A stretch of 42,661 nt of DNA, taken from positions 8,126-50,786 of the forward strand of contig JAHECP010000024.1 in assembly GCA_024641665.1 (NCBI GenBank), given 5' to 3'. The notes below the pieces were generated by a model. That model was not told the origin of the DNA, ran no database searches, and saw only the letters and a program-made list of their open reading frames with translations. The position numbers and the translations under genes are program-made. Shown piece after piece: positions 1 to 8,895 of the stretch. Numbering within the stretch: position 1 is the first letter of the stretch; every line of letters starts with the position of its first letter. This stretch comes from Acidobacteriota bacterium (lineage in GTDB: Bacteria; Acidobacteriota; Vicinamibacteria; Vicinamibacterales; JAHECP01).

Positions 1-1
1 T

Positions 2-30
2 TTGACCTGACGCCGCCGTGCCAGTACACT
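2..30 (+). promoter_or_regulatory. candidate sigma70-type promoter of the BNR-repeat gene
   Basis: TTGACC at 2-7 and TACACT at 25-30 are separated by exactly 17 bases. They match the -35 consensus at five of six positions and the -10 at four of six. The -10 lies about 40 bases before the start codon at 70, leaving a short leader that carries GGAGGT at 58-63. The same TACACT hexamer sits upstream of the paralog that begins at 36365, but without a -35. The call rests on motif spacing only. Confidence 0.4.
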
Positions 31-69
31 CGCGGCCGGTCCGCTCCTTCCCCCGCTGGAGGTCCACCG

Positions 70-3000
70 ATGACGCCCCTTCGACGAGTCCTGCCCGCCA
101 TTCTCGCGCTGCTGGCGCTGGTGGCGTTCGAACCCCAGCCGCGCGCGCAGTCCTTCGCGCCGGCCCTGTTCCACGAGATGCACTGGCGCATGATCGGCCC
201 GTTCCGCGGCGGCCGCACCAAGGCCGCAGCCGGTGTGCCGGCCGAGCCGAACGTGTTCTACATCGGCGTGTGCAACGGCGGCGTCTGGAAGACGACCGAC
301 TACGGCCGCACGTGGGGTCCGATCTTCGACGATCAGCCGACGGGCTCGATCGGCGCCATCGCCGTCGCGCCGTCCAACCCGAACATCATCTACGTCGGGA
401 GCGGCGAGGGCCTGCAGCGCCCGGATCTCTCGGTCGGAGACGGGATCTACAAGTCCACCGACGCCGGGAAGACCTGGACGCATCTCGGGCTGCGTGACGG
501 CCAGCAGATCCCGCAGATCATCGTGGACCCGAAGAACCCGGACCGCCTGTTCGTCGCGGTGCTCGGGCATCCGTACGGCCCGAACGAGGAGCGGGGCATC
601 TTCCGCTCGCTCGACGGCGGGAAAACGTTCCAGAAGGTCCTGTACAAGGATGAGAACACGGGCGGCATCGACCTCGTCTTCGATCCGTCCAGTGCGAGGA
701 CGGTTTATGCCGTCCTGTGGGAGGCGCGGCAGGGACCGTGGGAAAACGGGGTGTTCACGGGCCCCGGCAGTGGCGTCTTCAAGTCCACCGACGGCGGCGA
801 CCACTGGCGCCCGATCGACAAGGGGCTGCCGACCTTCGCCGAGGACGGCCTGGGCCGCATCGGCATCACGATCGCGCAGAGCAACCCGAAACGGCTCTTC
901 GCCACGGTGGAGGCCGACCGCAAGGGCGGCCTCTACCGCTCGGACGACGGCGGGGAGAGCTGGTACCTGATCAACGACAACCCGCTCGTGACCCAGCGCG
1001 GCTCCGACTTCGCCGAGGTCAAGGTCGATCCGAAGAACCCCGACGTGGTCTACACCGGCAGCATCGTCGTGTGGAAATCCACCGACGGCGGGAAGACGTT
1101 CGACCAGATCCGCGGCGCGCCGGGCGGCGACGACTACCAGCGCATCTGGATCAACCCGAACGACCCGCGGATCATGCTGATCGGGGCGGACCAGGGCGCC
1201 ATCATCACGGTGAACGGCGGCGAGTCGTGGAGCTCCTGGTACAACCAGCCGACGGCGCAGTTCTACCACGTCACGACCGACAACGCGTTTCCGTACCGCG
1301 TGTGCGGGGGGCAGCAGGAAAGCGGCTCGGCTTGCGTGCAGAGCCGCGGCGACGACGGGCAGATCACGTTTCGCGAGTGGCACCCGGTGGGCATCGAGGA
1401 GTACGGTTACGCGGCGCCCGACCCGCTCGACCCCGACATCGTCTACGGCGGCAAGGTGACGCGCTACGACCGGCGCACCCGCCAGACCGAGAACGTCGGG
1501 CCGAAGCCCCTGCGCGGCGACGACTACCGCGTGGTGCGGACGATGCCCATCCTGTTCTCGCCGATCGACCCGCACACGCTGTACTTCGCGTCGAACACGC
1601 TGTGGAAGACGACCAACGGCGGCGAGAGCTGGGGCCAGATCAGCCCGGACCTGACGCGCAAGACGTGGGACGTGCCGAAGAATGTCGGCAAGTACATCGG
1701 CACCCCGGCGGCGCGCGTCACCGACCGCGGCGTCATCTACACGATCGCGCCGTCCTACAAGGACATCAACGTCATCTGGATCGGCACCGACGACGGCTAC
1801 ATCCAGGTGACGCGGGACGGCGGGCGGACATGGACGAACGTGACGCCGCCCGAGGTCGGGCCGTGGGCCAAGGTGTCACTGATGGACGCGTCGCACTTCG
1901 ACGTGAACACGGCCTACGCCGCCGTCAACACCTTGCGGCTCGACGACCTGCACCCCTACATCTATCGCACCCGCGACGGCGGGAAGACGTGGACGCGCAT
2001 CACCAACGGCATCCCCGACGGCACCGTCGTGAACGTGGTGCGCGAGGACCCGCAGCGCGAGGGGCTCCTCCTCGCGGGCACCGAGGACCAGGTCTACGTG
2101 TCGTTCGACGCCGGCGACCACTGGCAGTCGCTGCGGCTCGACATGCCGGCGACGTCGATTCGCGATCTGGTCGTCAAGGGCAGCGACCTCGTCGTCGGCA
2201 CGCACGGGCGCGGCATCTGGATCCTGGACGACATCACGCCGCTCAGGCAGGTCACGCCCGAGGTGATCGCGTCCGACGCGCACCTGTTCGCGCCCGAGCA
2301 GGCGTGGCGCTTCCGCTGGAGCAAGTACACCGACACGCCGCTGCCACCCGACGAGCCGCGCGGCGAGAACCCGCCCGACGGCGCGGTCGTCGACTACTGG
2401 CTGAAGGCGGACGCCGCCGACCGGGTCACGCTCGAGATCGCCACGGCGAGCGGGGAGGTGGTGCGCCGCTACTCGAGCGCCGACGCGCCCGAGAAGCCGC
2501 TCGAGGGGCAGAACGTGCCCGCCTTCTGGCCGCGGCCGCCGCAGGTGCTCTCCGCCCGGGCCGGGCTGCACCGCTTCGTGTGGGACGTGCACTACCCGCG
2601 CCCGGCGGTGCTGCGCTTCGGGTATCCCATCTCGGGCATTCCGCACCAGACGGTGTACGAGCCGCTGGGGCCGTGGGCGGTGCCGGGGCGGTACACGGTG
2701 ACGCTGACGGCGAATGGGAAGACCTACACCCAGCCGCTGGTCGTGAGGATGGACCCGCGCGTGACAACGTCGGCGGCCGAGATCCGGCGGCAGCACGAGG
2801 TGGCGATGCGGATCGACGACCTGCTGCGCCAGGACTTCGCGGCGCTCACCGAGGCGCGGGCGTTCGCGGCGGATCCGGCGCACGCCGCCGTCGCGCGCGA
2901 CGCGGCGGCGCTCGTCCAGCGGCTGACGCGCCTGAACGGCGAGCTGGAGTCGCTCTTCAACCTCGTCGAGGACGCCGACGTCGGGCCGACCTCGCAGGCG

Positions 3001-3078
3001 CTCGACGCGCTGGCCGCGAGCGAGCGGGCCCTGGAGCAGGCGCTGGCCGACTGGGCGGCGCTGAAAGCGCGTACGTAG
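70..3078 (+). CDS. secreted BNR-repeat (sortilin/VPS10-like beta-propeller) protein
   Basis: A 1002-residue exported protein. Residues 1-27 are a signal peptide ending near RAQS. About eleven BNR/Asp-box motifs (S-x-D-x-G-x-T-W type, e.g. KSTDAGKTW, KSTDGGKTF, RTRDGGKTW) run from about residue 75 to 710, as expected for a pair of sialidase-type or sortilin-type beta-propellers. A beta-rich segment follows (about 770-900, with RYTVTLTANGKTY) and then a helical tail. Such proteins are often annotated glycosyl hydrolase or VPS10-domain protein. I see no sialidase catalytic set, so a binding or scaffolding role is as likely as catalysis. The start is fixed by GGAGGT at 58-63, six bases before the ATG. 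A close paralog lies at 33174-36365. Twin hairpins follow the stop codon. Confidence 0.88.
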   Translation: MTPLRRVLPAILALLALVAFEPQPRAQSFAPALFHEMHWRMIGPFRGGRTKAAAGVPAEPNVFYIGVCNGGVWKTTDYGRTWGPIFDDQPTGSIGAIAVAPSNPNIIYVGSGEGLQRPDLSVGDGIYKSTDAGKTWTHLGLRDGQQIPQIIVDPKNPDRLFVAVLGHPYGPNEERGIFRSLDGGKTFQKVLYKDENTGGIDLVFDPSSARTVYAVLWEARQGPWENGVFTGPGSGVFKSTDGGDHWRPIDKGLPTFAEDGLGRIGITIAQSNPKRLFATVEADRKGGLYRSDDGGESWYLINDNPLVTQRGSDFAEVKVDPKNPDVVYTGSIVVWKSTDGGKTFDQIRGAPGGDDYQRIWINPNDPRIMLIGADQGAIITVNGGESWSSWYNQPTAQFYHVTTDNAFPYRVCGGQQESGSACVQSRGDDGQITFREWHPVGIEEYGYAAPDPLDPDIVYGGKVTRYDRRTRQTENVGPKPLRGDDYRVVRTMPILFSPIDPHTLYFASNTLWKTTNGGESWGQISPDLTRKTWDVPKNVGKYIGTPAARVTDRGVIYTIAPSYKDINVIWIGTDDGYIQVTRDGGRTWTNVTPPEVGPWAKVSLMDASHFDVNTAYAAVNTLRLDDLHPYIYRTRDGGKTWTRITNGIPDGTVVNVVREDPQREGLLLAGTEDQVYVSFDAGDHWQSLRLDMPATSIRDLVVKGSDLVVGTHGRGIWILDDITPLRQVTPEVIASDAHLFAPEQAWRFRWSKYTDTPLPPDEPRGENPPDGAVVDYWLKADAADRVTLEIATASGEVVRRYSSADAPEKPLEGQNVPAFWPRPPQVLSARAGLHRFVWDVHYPRPAVLRFGYPISGIPHQTVYEPLGPWAVPGRYTVTLTANGKTYTQPLVVRMDPRVTTSAAEIRRQHEVAMRIDDLLRQDFAALTEARAFAADPAHAAVARDAAALVQRLTRLNGELESLFNLVEDADVGPTSQALDALAASERALEQALADWAALKART

Positions 3079-3079
3079 T

Positions 3080-3131
3080 GCCGGCCTTCAGGCCGGCCGC
3101 CCCGTAGCGCACACCTTCAGGTGTGCGCTAC
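3080..3131. terminator. twin-hairpin bidirectional terminator between convergent genes
   Basis: There are two perfect stem-loops. At 3080-3097, GCCGGCC pairs with GGCCGGC. At 3104-3131, a 12-bp stem beginning GTAGCGCACACC pairs with its exact complement. Both have the same four-base loop TTCA. They fill the gap between the BNR gene stop (3076-3078) and the stop of the minus-strand gene (3128-3130), and the second stem overlaps that stop codon. No T tract is present, so termination is inferred from position. The shared loop suggests a repeat family. Confidence 0.6.
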
Positions 3132-4105
3132 GCCGGCAGCTTCGGGACGAGCGCGTCGAGCAGCGGATCGAGCTCGGCCGCGAACTTGCGGTAGAGATCG
3201 GCGTTGGCCAGCTGGACGGAGAGGGCCTGGCGCCCGGCCGGGTCGTCGCCGGCCGCGGCCTCGGCAGCCTGACGCCACTCCGGTTTCGTGTACATCCGCG
3301 CAAGGAAGAGCGCTTCCTTCAGGGCCTCGTAGTCCGTCTTGCTCAAGCCGGCCTTCCGCAGGGCGGCGTCGAGGCTGTCGGAGCCCTCCTCGGCGAAGAA
3401 GCGGTCGCGAGGAAAAAGTACGAGGATGGGGCCAGACGGCATGTCGCTGCAGGCCACGAGCGCCGCCTCCCTCGCCTGTGCGTTCTCGATCCCGTTGAAA
3501 GGGTGACCGTTGACGGGGTTCGCCCGGTCGTAGATGTTGTGCGGGTACAGCGCAATCTCGAAGATCCCGTCGGCCGAAGCCAACGATCCGTAGGCATCGC
3601 CCAGATCCGCATAACCTCTCTTTTCAAGCCCTCCCCGCACGTCATCGAGGAACTTGCTCGTCTGCTGGTGCTCACGGTCGCATTCCTCTGGCACCAGTGC
3701 CTCCGGCGGCAGCTGTTCGTGGGGGCCGCGCCTCACGGCCCCCCAATAGTCGCGCGACATCCGCTCGTAGCAATCGATGGTCCGGCCGAAGGTGAAGATC
3801 GCCACCGGCCCACCGGCGCTCGCGGCGCGGGAGCAGCCCGGCACGTAGCGGGCTCCCTCCGGCAGGTCGACGTCCGCCCGGCCGCGGAAGAACTCGAGCG
3901 GGTCTCCGGAGAAGCTCGTTCGCGCCGCCTCCTGGCGCTCCACGTAGGCCTGAGTCGCGCCCAGCTGAGCGGCATCTGCCCGCAGAACGGGCAGGAGCTT
4001 CTGGATGTCGGCTGCCTTGAGCTGCAACTCCTGGGCCCGGACGCCCTCGGCAACCAAGGCAAGCGCGAGCACCGCAACCCCGATGAATCCGGCACGACAG
4101 GTCAT
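3128..4105 (-). CDS. secreted protein of unknown function
   Basis: A 325-residue protein with a clear signal peptide (residues 1-24, cleavage near VRAQE); the rest is soluble and not repetitive. The start is supported by GAGGAG about six bases upstream of the ATG at 4105. There are four cysteines after the signal peptide, including CSRAA near residue 90, IDCYERM near 112 and VACSD near 218, which could form disulfides. The C-terminal 100 residues are helical and charged. I do not recognise the family. It is convergent with the BNR-repeat gene and divergent from the ammonia-lyase, so it is probably transcribed alone. Confidence 0.75.
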   Translation of the reverse strand: MTCRAGFIGVAVLALALVAEGVRAQELQLKAADIQKLLPVLRADAAQLGATQAYVERQEAARTSFSGDPLEFFRGRADVDLPEGARYVPGCSRAASAGGPVAIFTFGRTIDCYERMSRDYWGAVRRGPHEQLPPEALVPEECDREHQQTSKFLDDVRGGLEKRGYADLGDAYGSLASADGIFEIALYPHNIYDRANPVNGHPFNGIENAQAREAALVACSDMPSGPILVLFPRDRFFAEEGSDSLDAALRKAGLSKTDYEALKEALFLARMYTKPEWRQAAEAAAGDDPAGRQALSVQLANADLYRKFAAELDPLLDALVPKLPA

Positions 4106-4236
4106 GGCTTACTCCTCTCGCGCAAGCCGTTCGACGTTCGCCGCCGAGATCAGCAGCATGCTACACCCGGATCCGCCGCCGTCGACCGGTCTCCGCGCGC
4201 ACGGCTCCAACCCGGCTCTTCAGTAATGTAAGGCGA

Positions 4237-4242
4237 TATAAT
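4237..4242 (+). promoter_or_regulatory. perfect TATAAT -10 box upstream of the ammonia-lyase
   Basis: TATAAT occurs in an otherwise GC-rich leader, 42 bases before the ATG at 4284. No good -35 is visible at 16-18 bases (GGCTCT at 4214-4219), so an activator or an extended element may be needed. It lies in the 178-base divergent region shared with the gene starting at 4105. Confidence 0.45.
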
Positions 4243-4283
4243 CGCGGGATTCGGGGCGGCGGAGGGACGGTGGAGGGCTCATC

Positions 4284-5828
4284 ATGACGGTCATGGACGT
4301 GGCCCCGGTCGTGCTGGACGGCCAGGGCCTGACGATTGCCGACCTGGTCAGGGTCGCGCGCGGCGGCGCGAAGGTCGAGCTGTCGGCGGCCGCGCGGCAG
4401 CGGATCGAGCGCTGCCGCCGCTTCGTCGAGGCGCGCGTGGCCGACCACGCCGTCATGTACGGCATCAACACCGGGATCGGTGAGCTGTCGGAAGTGGTGC
4501 TGCCGCCCGAGCAGCTGCGCGACTTCCAGCGGTACCTGGTGTACAGCCACGCCGCCGGCTGCGGCACGCCGCTGCCCATCGAGGTGGTGCGCGCCGCGAT
4601 GTGCTCGCGCGTCAACGTCCTGGCCCACGGGCACTCCGGCCCCCGCCTGCTCATCGTCGAGACGCTGGTCGCGATGCTGAACCGGGGCGTGACGCCCGTG
4701 GTGTTCGACAAGGGGTCGGTGGGCGCGTGCGGCGACCTGTCGCCCATGAGCCAGATGGCGCTGGTGCTGATCGGCGAGGGCGAGGCGTACTACGAGGGGC
4801 GGCGGATGCCCGGCGCCGAGGCGATGCGCGAGGCGGGCATCCCGACCGTCGTCTTCGAGGCGCGCGACGGGCTGGCGACGATCAACGGCTCGAACATGAC
4901 GGCCGGCTTCGGCGCGCTCGAGCTGTACGACGCCGATCGGTACTTCAAGTCCGCCGAGATCGCCGCGGCCCTCACGCTGGAGGTGCTCAACGCGAACATG
5001 GCCGCCTTCGACGCGCGCATCCACCAGGTGCGCGGCTACCCGTCGGCGATCGCGTGCGCGGCGAACATCCGGCGCCTGACCGAGGGCTCCGAGATGCTGC
5101 GGCAGCCGGGCAAGAAGGTGCAGGACGCCTACAGCCTGCGCTCGACGCCGCAGGTGACCGGCGCGGCGAAGGACGCCTGGAAGTGGGCGGCCTACATGTT
5201 CGAGATCGAGCTGAACGGCGTCGGCGACAACCCGATCTTCTTCCCCGAGGAGGAGACGTACCTGACCGGCGCGAACTTCCAGGGCACCCCGCTCGGCGTG
5301 CCGCTCGACATGGTCGGCTCGTGCGTCACGATGATCGCGGCGCTCAGCGAGCGGCGCACCAACCGGCTGCTGAACCGTAACCTGTCGGTCGGCCTGCCGG
5401 CGTTCCTCACCAAGGGCGCGGGCATGTTCTCGGGCCTGATGCTCACGCAGTACACGCAAGGGATGCTGGTCTGCGAGGACCGCATCCTGTCGGCGCCGGC
5501 CTCGACCGGGTCGATTCCCGCGGCGGCCGACCAGGAGGACTTCGTCTCGATGTCGTTCACCGCGGCGCTCAAGACGCGCCAGATCCTCGACAACGCCTGC
5601 TACGTCGTGGCGATCGAGCTCCTGGCCGGCGCGCAGGCGGTCGAGTTCCGCCCGGCGCTGAAGCTCGGCAAGGGCACGGGCGCCGCGTACCGGGTCGTCC
5701 GCGAGCACGTGAAGCCGCTCGTCGAGGACCGACCGCTCCAGTACGACATCAACAGGCTCGGGGATCTGGTCCGGTCGGGCCGGCTGCTCGAGGCGGTGGA
5801 AGCGGAGGTCGGCACGCTGGAATCCTGA
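4284..5828 (+). CDS. aromatic amino acid ammonia-lyase (HAL/PAL/TAL family) with Ala-Cys-Gly cofactor triad
   Basis: A 514-residue member of the MIO-dependent lyase/aminomutase family, which removes ammonia from histidine, phenylalanine or tyrosine. Family landmarks are all present: YGINTGIG with catalytic Tyr59, SHAAG with Ser88-His89 (the substrate-selectivity position; SH favours histidine), NGSN at 201-204, QDAYSLR with Tyr283 and Arg286, GDNPIF with Asn316, FQGTP at 332 and DQED with Glu418. The MIO-forming triad is A148-C149-G150 (codon TGC) instead of Ala-Ser-Gly. Mutants of bacterial HAL with this Ser-to-Cys change are known to keep activity, so the enzyme is probably functional. GGAGGG at 4272-4277 supports the start. 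No hutU, hutI or hutG lies nearby, so a histidine-degradation role is not supported by context. PAL, TAL or aminomutase activity remains open. Confidence 0.88.
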   Translation: MTVMDVAPVVLDGQGLTIADLVRVARGGAKVELSAAARQRIERCRRFVEARVADHAVMYGINTGIGELSEVVLPPEQLRDFQRYLVYSHAAGCGTPLPIEVVRAAMCSRVNVLAHGHSGPRLLIVETLVAMLNRGVTPVVFDKGSVGACGDLSPMSQMALVLIGEGEAYYEGRRMPGAEAMREAGIPTVVFEARDGLATINGSNMTAGFGALELYDADRYFKSAEIAAALTLEVLNANMAAFDARIHQVRGYPSAIACAANIRRLTEGSEMLRQPGKKVQDAYSLRSTPQVTGAAKDAWKWAAYMFEIELNGVGDNPIFFPEEETYLTGANFQGTPLGVPLDMVGSCVTMIAALSERRTNRLLNRNLSVGLPAFLTKGAGMFSGLMLTQYTQGMLVCEDRILSAPASTGSIPAAADQEDFVSMSFTAALKTRQILDNACYVVAIELLAGAQAVEFRPALKLGKGTGAAYRVVREHVKPLVEDRPLQYDINRLGDLVRSGRLLEAVEAEVGTLES

Positions 5829-5862
5829 ACCCGGAGCTGGCCTGAACGATTCATGAACGTCA

Positions 5863-6052
5863 ATGCCGGTCCGACCCATTCGCTCCGAAAACCGGGTTCC
5901 GCAGGCCGGAAGAACCCGACTCCGGCTCATCGCCCGCGGACGCGCCGTGGGAGCCCCCATCCCCACGGCCTGTCGCCAGCCTGCGTCGCGTTTTTCGTTC
6001 GTCCAGCGGTCTGCTCCACACGGTTTTCTGCGCGAACGGGCCGGACCGGCAT
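5863..6052. repeat. 190-bp inverted-repeat element (MITE-like)
   Basis: The 35-base left arm (5863-5897, starting ATGCCGGTCCGACCC) is the reverse complement of the right arm (6018-6052) at 30 of 35 positions. The interior has a further hairpin (CCGTGGG pairing with CCCACGG near 5945-5970) and no credible protein. It lies between the lyase stop (5828) and the S9 peptidase start (6179). Terminal inverted repeats without a transposase fit a non-autonomous element or a large palindromic extragenic repeat. The flanks share only CA on each side, too little to call a target duplication. Confidence 0.55.
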
Positions 6053-6092
6053 CAGCGGTGGTGAACAGTCCGCGCCAGGTCTGGGGCCTGTC

Positions 6093-6130
6093 GCGGGGGT
6101 CGCGGGGCGGCCCCGCCCGGCGACCCCCGC
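6093..6130. repeat. GC-rich 11-bp stem hairpin upstream of the S9 peptidase
   Basis: GCGGGGGTCGC (6093-6103) pairs perfectly with GCGACCCCCGC (6120-6130) around a GC-rich loop that can itself fold. It ends 48 bases before the peptidase start codon. It could be a leader structure or the outer part of the neighbouring repeat element. Confidence 0.45.
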
Positions 6131-6178
6131 CGCGATGTCCGCAGACGTCGGAGCTGAACGACCACAGGAGTCACACGC

Positions 6179-8077
6179 ATGATCGCCGCGTTGCTCGCGC
6201 TCTCGTTCGCCGTCCAGGCCCCCACGCCGGCGCCGCCGCTCACCCCGGAGCAGACGCTGGCGATTCGAAGCGTCTCGGATCCGGAAGTGTCGCCCGACGG
6301 CCGCCGCGTCGCGTTCGTCGTCACCGAGCCGCCCGAGGGCGCCGAGCGCAACCGTGACGTCTGGATAGTCACCGTCGTGTCGCGCGAGGTGCGCCGCCTG
6401 ACCTACACGCCCGCGGCCGAGTCGTCGCCGCGCTGGTCGCCCGACGGGCGCACGCTGGCGTTCCTGTCGAGCCGCGGGGGCGCGCCGCAGATCTATCTGC
6501 TGCCGATGGACGGCGGCGAGGCGCTGGCGCTCACCGAGGGCAAGAGCGACGTGCGCTCGTTCGAGTGGTCGCCCGACGGGCGCGAGATCGCGTTCATCGC
6601 CACCGAGCCGCGGAGCCCCGAGGAAGAGAAGAAGATCAAGGACAAGGACGACGCGCGGGTCGTGGACAAGGACGACCGGAACGGGCGCGTGTGGATCGTG
6701 GACGTCGCGTCGAAGGCGGTGCGGCAGCTGACGCACGACCCGTGGGCCGTGTCGCAGGTCCGGTGGACCCCCAAGGGCGACGCGCTCGTCGTCCAGGCCA
6801 CCGACCGGCCCGCGTCGGAGCAGGAGACCGATCGCATCTGCGGCGTGAGCCTCGCCGACGGCGCGGTGACGCCGATCGCCGCGCCCAGGGGGCCGTTCGG
6901 CGGGCTCGCGATTTCGCCCAACGGCGCGTCGGTCGCCTACCTGGCCGCGCGCGTGGACGGCCCGAGCCCGCACGATCTGTACGTGCGGCCGCTCGGCCCG
7001 GGCGCGGCGCGCAACCTGACGGCGACGAGCCTCGACCGCCCCGTCGGCGGCGTCGAGTGGCAGCCGGACGGCCGGCTGATGGGGATCGTCCAGGACGGGT
7101 TCAAGAGCCGGCTTTACGCGATTGCGCCGGACGGACGGGCCGACGCGCTGCCGGCCGCGCCGGTCAACCCGTCGTCGTTCTCGTCGAAGGCCGGAGTGCT
7201 GGCGTTCACGGGTGAGACCGCGGTGGAGCCGCCCGAGCTGTGGCTGTCGGTCGAGGGCGGCGCGGCGGAGCGCGTGACGCACCTCAACGACGGCTGGCAG
7301 CACCCGCCGCTCGTGGCACCGGAGGTCTTCAAGTACAAGAGCTTCGACGGCGCGTCGATCGAGGCCGCGCTGCTGGTGCCACCCGGGCACCAGGCCGGCG
7401 TGAAGCTCCCGCTGGTCGTGCTCGTCCACGGTGGTCCCACCGGGCGGTGGTCGGACCGGTTCGAGTCATGGGGCCAGCTGCTCGTCTCGCGCGGCTACGC
7501 CGTGCTCTACCCGAACATCCGCGGCTCGACGGGCTACGGCTTCGCGTTCCTCGAGTCGAACCGCGCCGACTGGGGCGGCGGGGACTTCAAGGACGTGATG
7601 GCGGGCGTCGACGCGGTCGTCGCGCGCGGACTGGCCGATCCGGACCGGCTCGGCATCGGCGGCTGGTCGTACGGCGGCTACATGTCGGAGTGGGCCATCA
7701 CCGAGACCGACCGCTTCAAGGCCGCGGTGGTCGGCGCCGGCCTCTCGGATCTCGCGAGCGAGTTCGGCACCGAGGCAGGGCCGTCCTACGACGAGTGGTT
7801 CTACGGCCTGCCGTACGAGCGGCTGCAGGGGTTCATCAAGAGCTCGCCGGTCACCTACATCAAGAACGCGAAGACGCCCACGCTGATCCTGCAGGGCACC
7901 GAGGACACGACCGACCCGCAGGGGCAGAGCGACGAGCTCTACCGTCCGCTGAAGCGCTACGGCGTGGAGGCGGAATACGTGCTGTACCCGCGCGAGGGCC
8001 ACGGCCTGCGCGAGGAGAAGCACCTGCTGGATCGGCTCAACCGCATCATCGCGTGGTACGAGAAGTACCTGAAGTAG
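6179..8077 (+). CDS. S9 family peptidase (acylaminoacyl-peptidase/prolyl oligopeptidase type)
   Basis: A 632-residue exported serine peptidase. A short hydrophobic leader (residues 1-15) is followed by a beta-propeller with several PD40/TolB-like SPDGR motifs (residues about 40-330), then an alpha/beta-hydrolase domain from about 385. The catalytic triad is visible: Ser497 in GGWSYGGY, Asp576 in QGTEDTTDP and His608 in REGHGLRE; HGGP near residue 418 supplies the oxyanion region. Length and order match acylaminoacyl-peptidase/DPP-like enzymes that trim short peptides in the periplasm. AGGAG lies about nine bases before the ATG. It is flanked by palindromic elements on both sides and is probably monocistronic. 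Confidence 0.88.
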   Translation: MIAALLALSFAVQAPTPAPPLTPEQTLAIRSVSDPEVSPDGRRVAFVVTEPPEGAERNRDVWIVTVVSREVRRLTYTPAAESSPRWSPDGRTLAFLSSRGGAPQIYLLPMDGGEALALTEGKSDVRSFEWSPDGREIAFIATEPRSPEEEKKIKDKDDARVVDKDDRNGRVWIVDVASKAVRQLTHDPWAVSQVRWTPKGDALVVQATDRPASEQETDRICGVSLADGAVTPIAAPRGPFGGLAISPNGASVAYLAARVDGPSPHDLYVRPLGPGAARNLTATSLDRPVGGVEWQPDGRLMGIVQDGFKSRLYAIAPDGRADALPAAPVNPSSFSSKAGVLAFTGETAVEPPELWLSVEGGAAERVTHLNDGWQHPPLVAPEVFKYKSFDGASIEAALLVPPGHQAGVKLPLVVLVHGGPTGRWSDRFESWGQLLVSRGYAVLYPNIRGSTGYGFAFLESNRADWGGGDFKDVMAGVDAVVARGLADPDRLGIGGWSYGGYMSEWAITETDRFKAAVVGAGLSDLASEFGTEAGPSYDEWFYGLPYERLQGFIKSSPVTYIKNAKTPTLILQGTEDTTDPQGQSDELYRPLKRYGVEAEYVLYPREGHGLREEKHLLDRLNRIIAWYEKYLK

Positions 8078-8148
8078 GGGCCGGCTTCCGCCTTCGCTGA
8101 AGCTCCGGCGGACTCGCCGTAGCCTTGGTGGAGGCGGTCAGCCGGCCC
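8078..8148. repeat. imperfect 71-bp palindromic repeat directly after the peptidase stop
   Basis: The outer arms GGGCCGGCT (8078-8086) and AGCCGGCCC (8140-8148) are perfect complements. Inside, CCGCCT..AAGCTCCGGCG pairs imperfectly with CGCCGTAGCCTT..AGGCGG. It begins at the base after the stop codon, so it probably serves as the peptidase transcript terminator. Its build resembles dispersed extragenic palindromes. Confidence 0.5.
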
Positions 8149-8895
8149 TGCCTCCGGCGCACGATCGTCACCACGAAGCACACGCAGATCCCAGCGCGGC
8201 GGGGCCACAACCGAATTGGGGATGCGAAGGCCGCTCTTCGAGGCGGCCGGTCAGGGGCCCGCGCCGCGGACCGAATCCGGCAGCCCGGGAACGCTCGCTC
8301 CGGCTCGATGCCCTCCCGACCAGCGCGGCGGGCAGGGTTGGCCGATCAACACCCCGACGACCGACCGCCGCCGGGGGGGTGCCGGCCAGCGACGCTCGCG
8401 AAGTAGCAGCCCGCCGCGCACGCCTCGCTACGCTCGCGTTCCGGATCCGGAAGCGGGCTGCCTCCACGGCCCGCCGCGCGGGCCCCCGACCGACCCCGTC
8501 GCAGCGCCGGCGCGGCCAGGAGCCGGGCCCTGGCTGCGGCGGCCGTGGAGCCGAGCCGAGCGCAACCCGAGCGGAGCCGAGTCTTCCGCAGCGGGCTATC
8601 GCTTCGCGAGCTTCGATCGCCGCGTTGCCCGAGACGGTGGCCGGTCCGTCGGAGTTGTCGGTCGGCACACGATGCCCGCTGCGTCAGCGTGAGGGTACCG
8701 AGCGAAGCGAGGGTTGCCGGCGAGCGCGATTCGGCCGCGGCGGCGAGGGCTCGGCTCCCGTGCCAGCCGTCGCGCGTGGGGCGCGCCGCTCTTCGAGGCG
8801 ACCTGTCGACGTGGCGCCGGTGCGGCGAAGCCGGCGCCGGGGGACGGACGAGGTTTACGTCGCTCAGCTCGTGGTGAGCGTACGTCGCAGGCGGA
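8149..8895. other. 747-base region with no recognisable gene
   Basis: The stretch is very GC-rich, with low-complexity Arg/Pro/Gly-rich translations in every frame and no family resemblance in any of them. It contains two copies of CCGCTCTTCGAGGCG (8231-8245 and 8786-8800), the first within a small palindrome. A GAGCGAAGCGAGGG-type motif sits near 8700. No tRNA-like or other RNA fold was recognised. Several long open frames here look like GC artefacts. Confidence 0.5.

Noticed and set aside
4284-5828. Histidine utilisation (hut) operon
   Set aside because: Only the lyase is present; both neighbours are unrelated and on separate transcripts.
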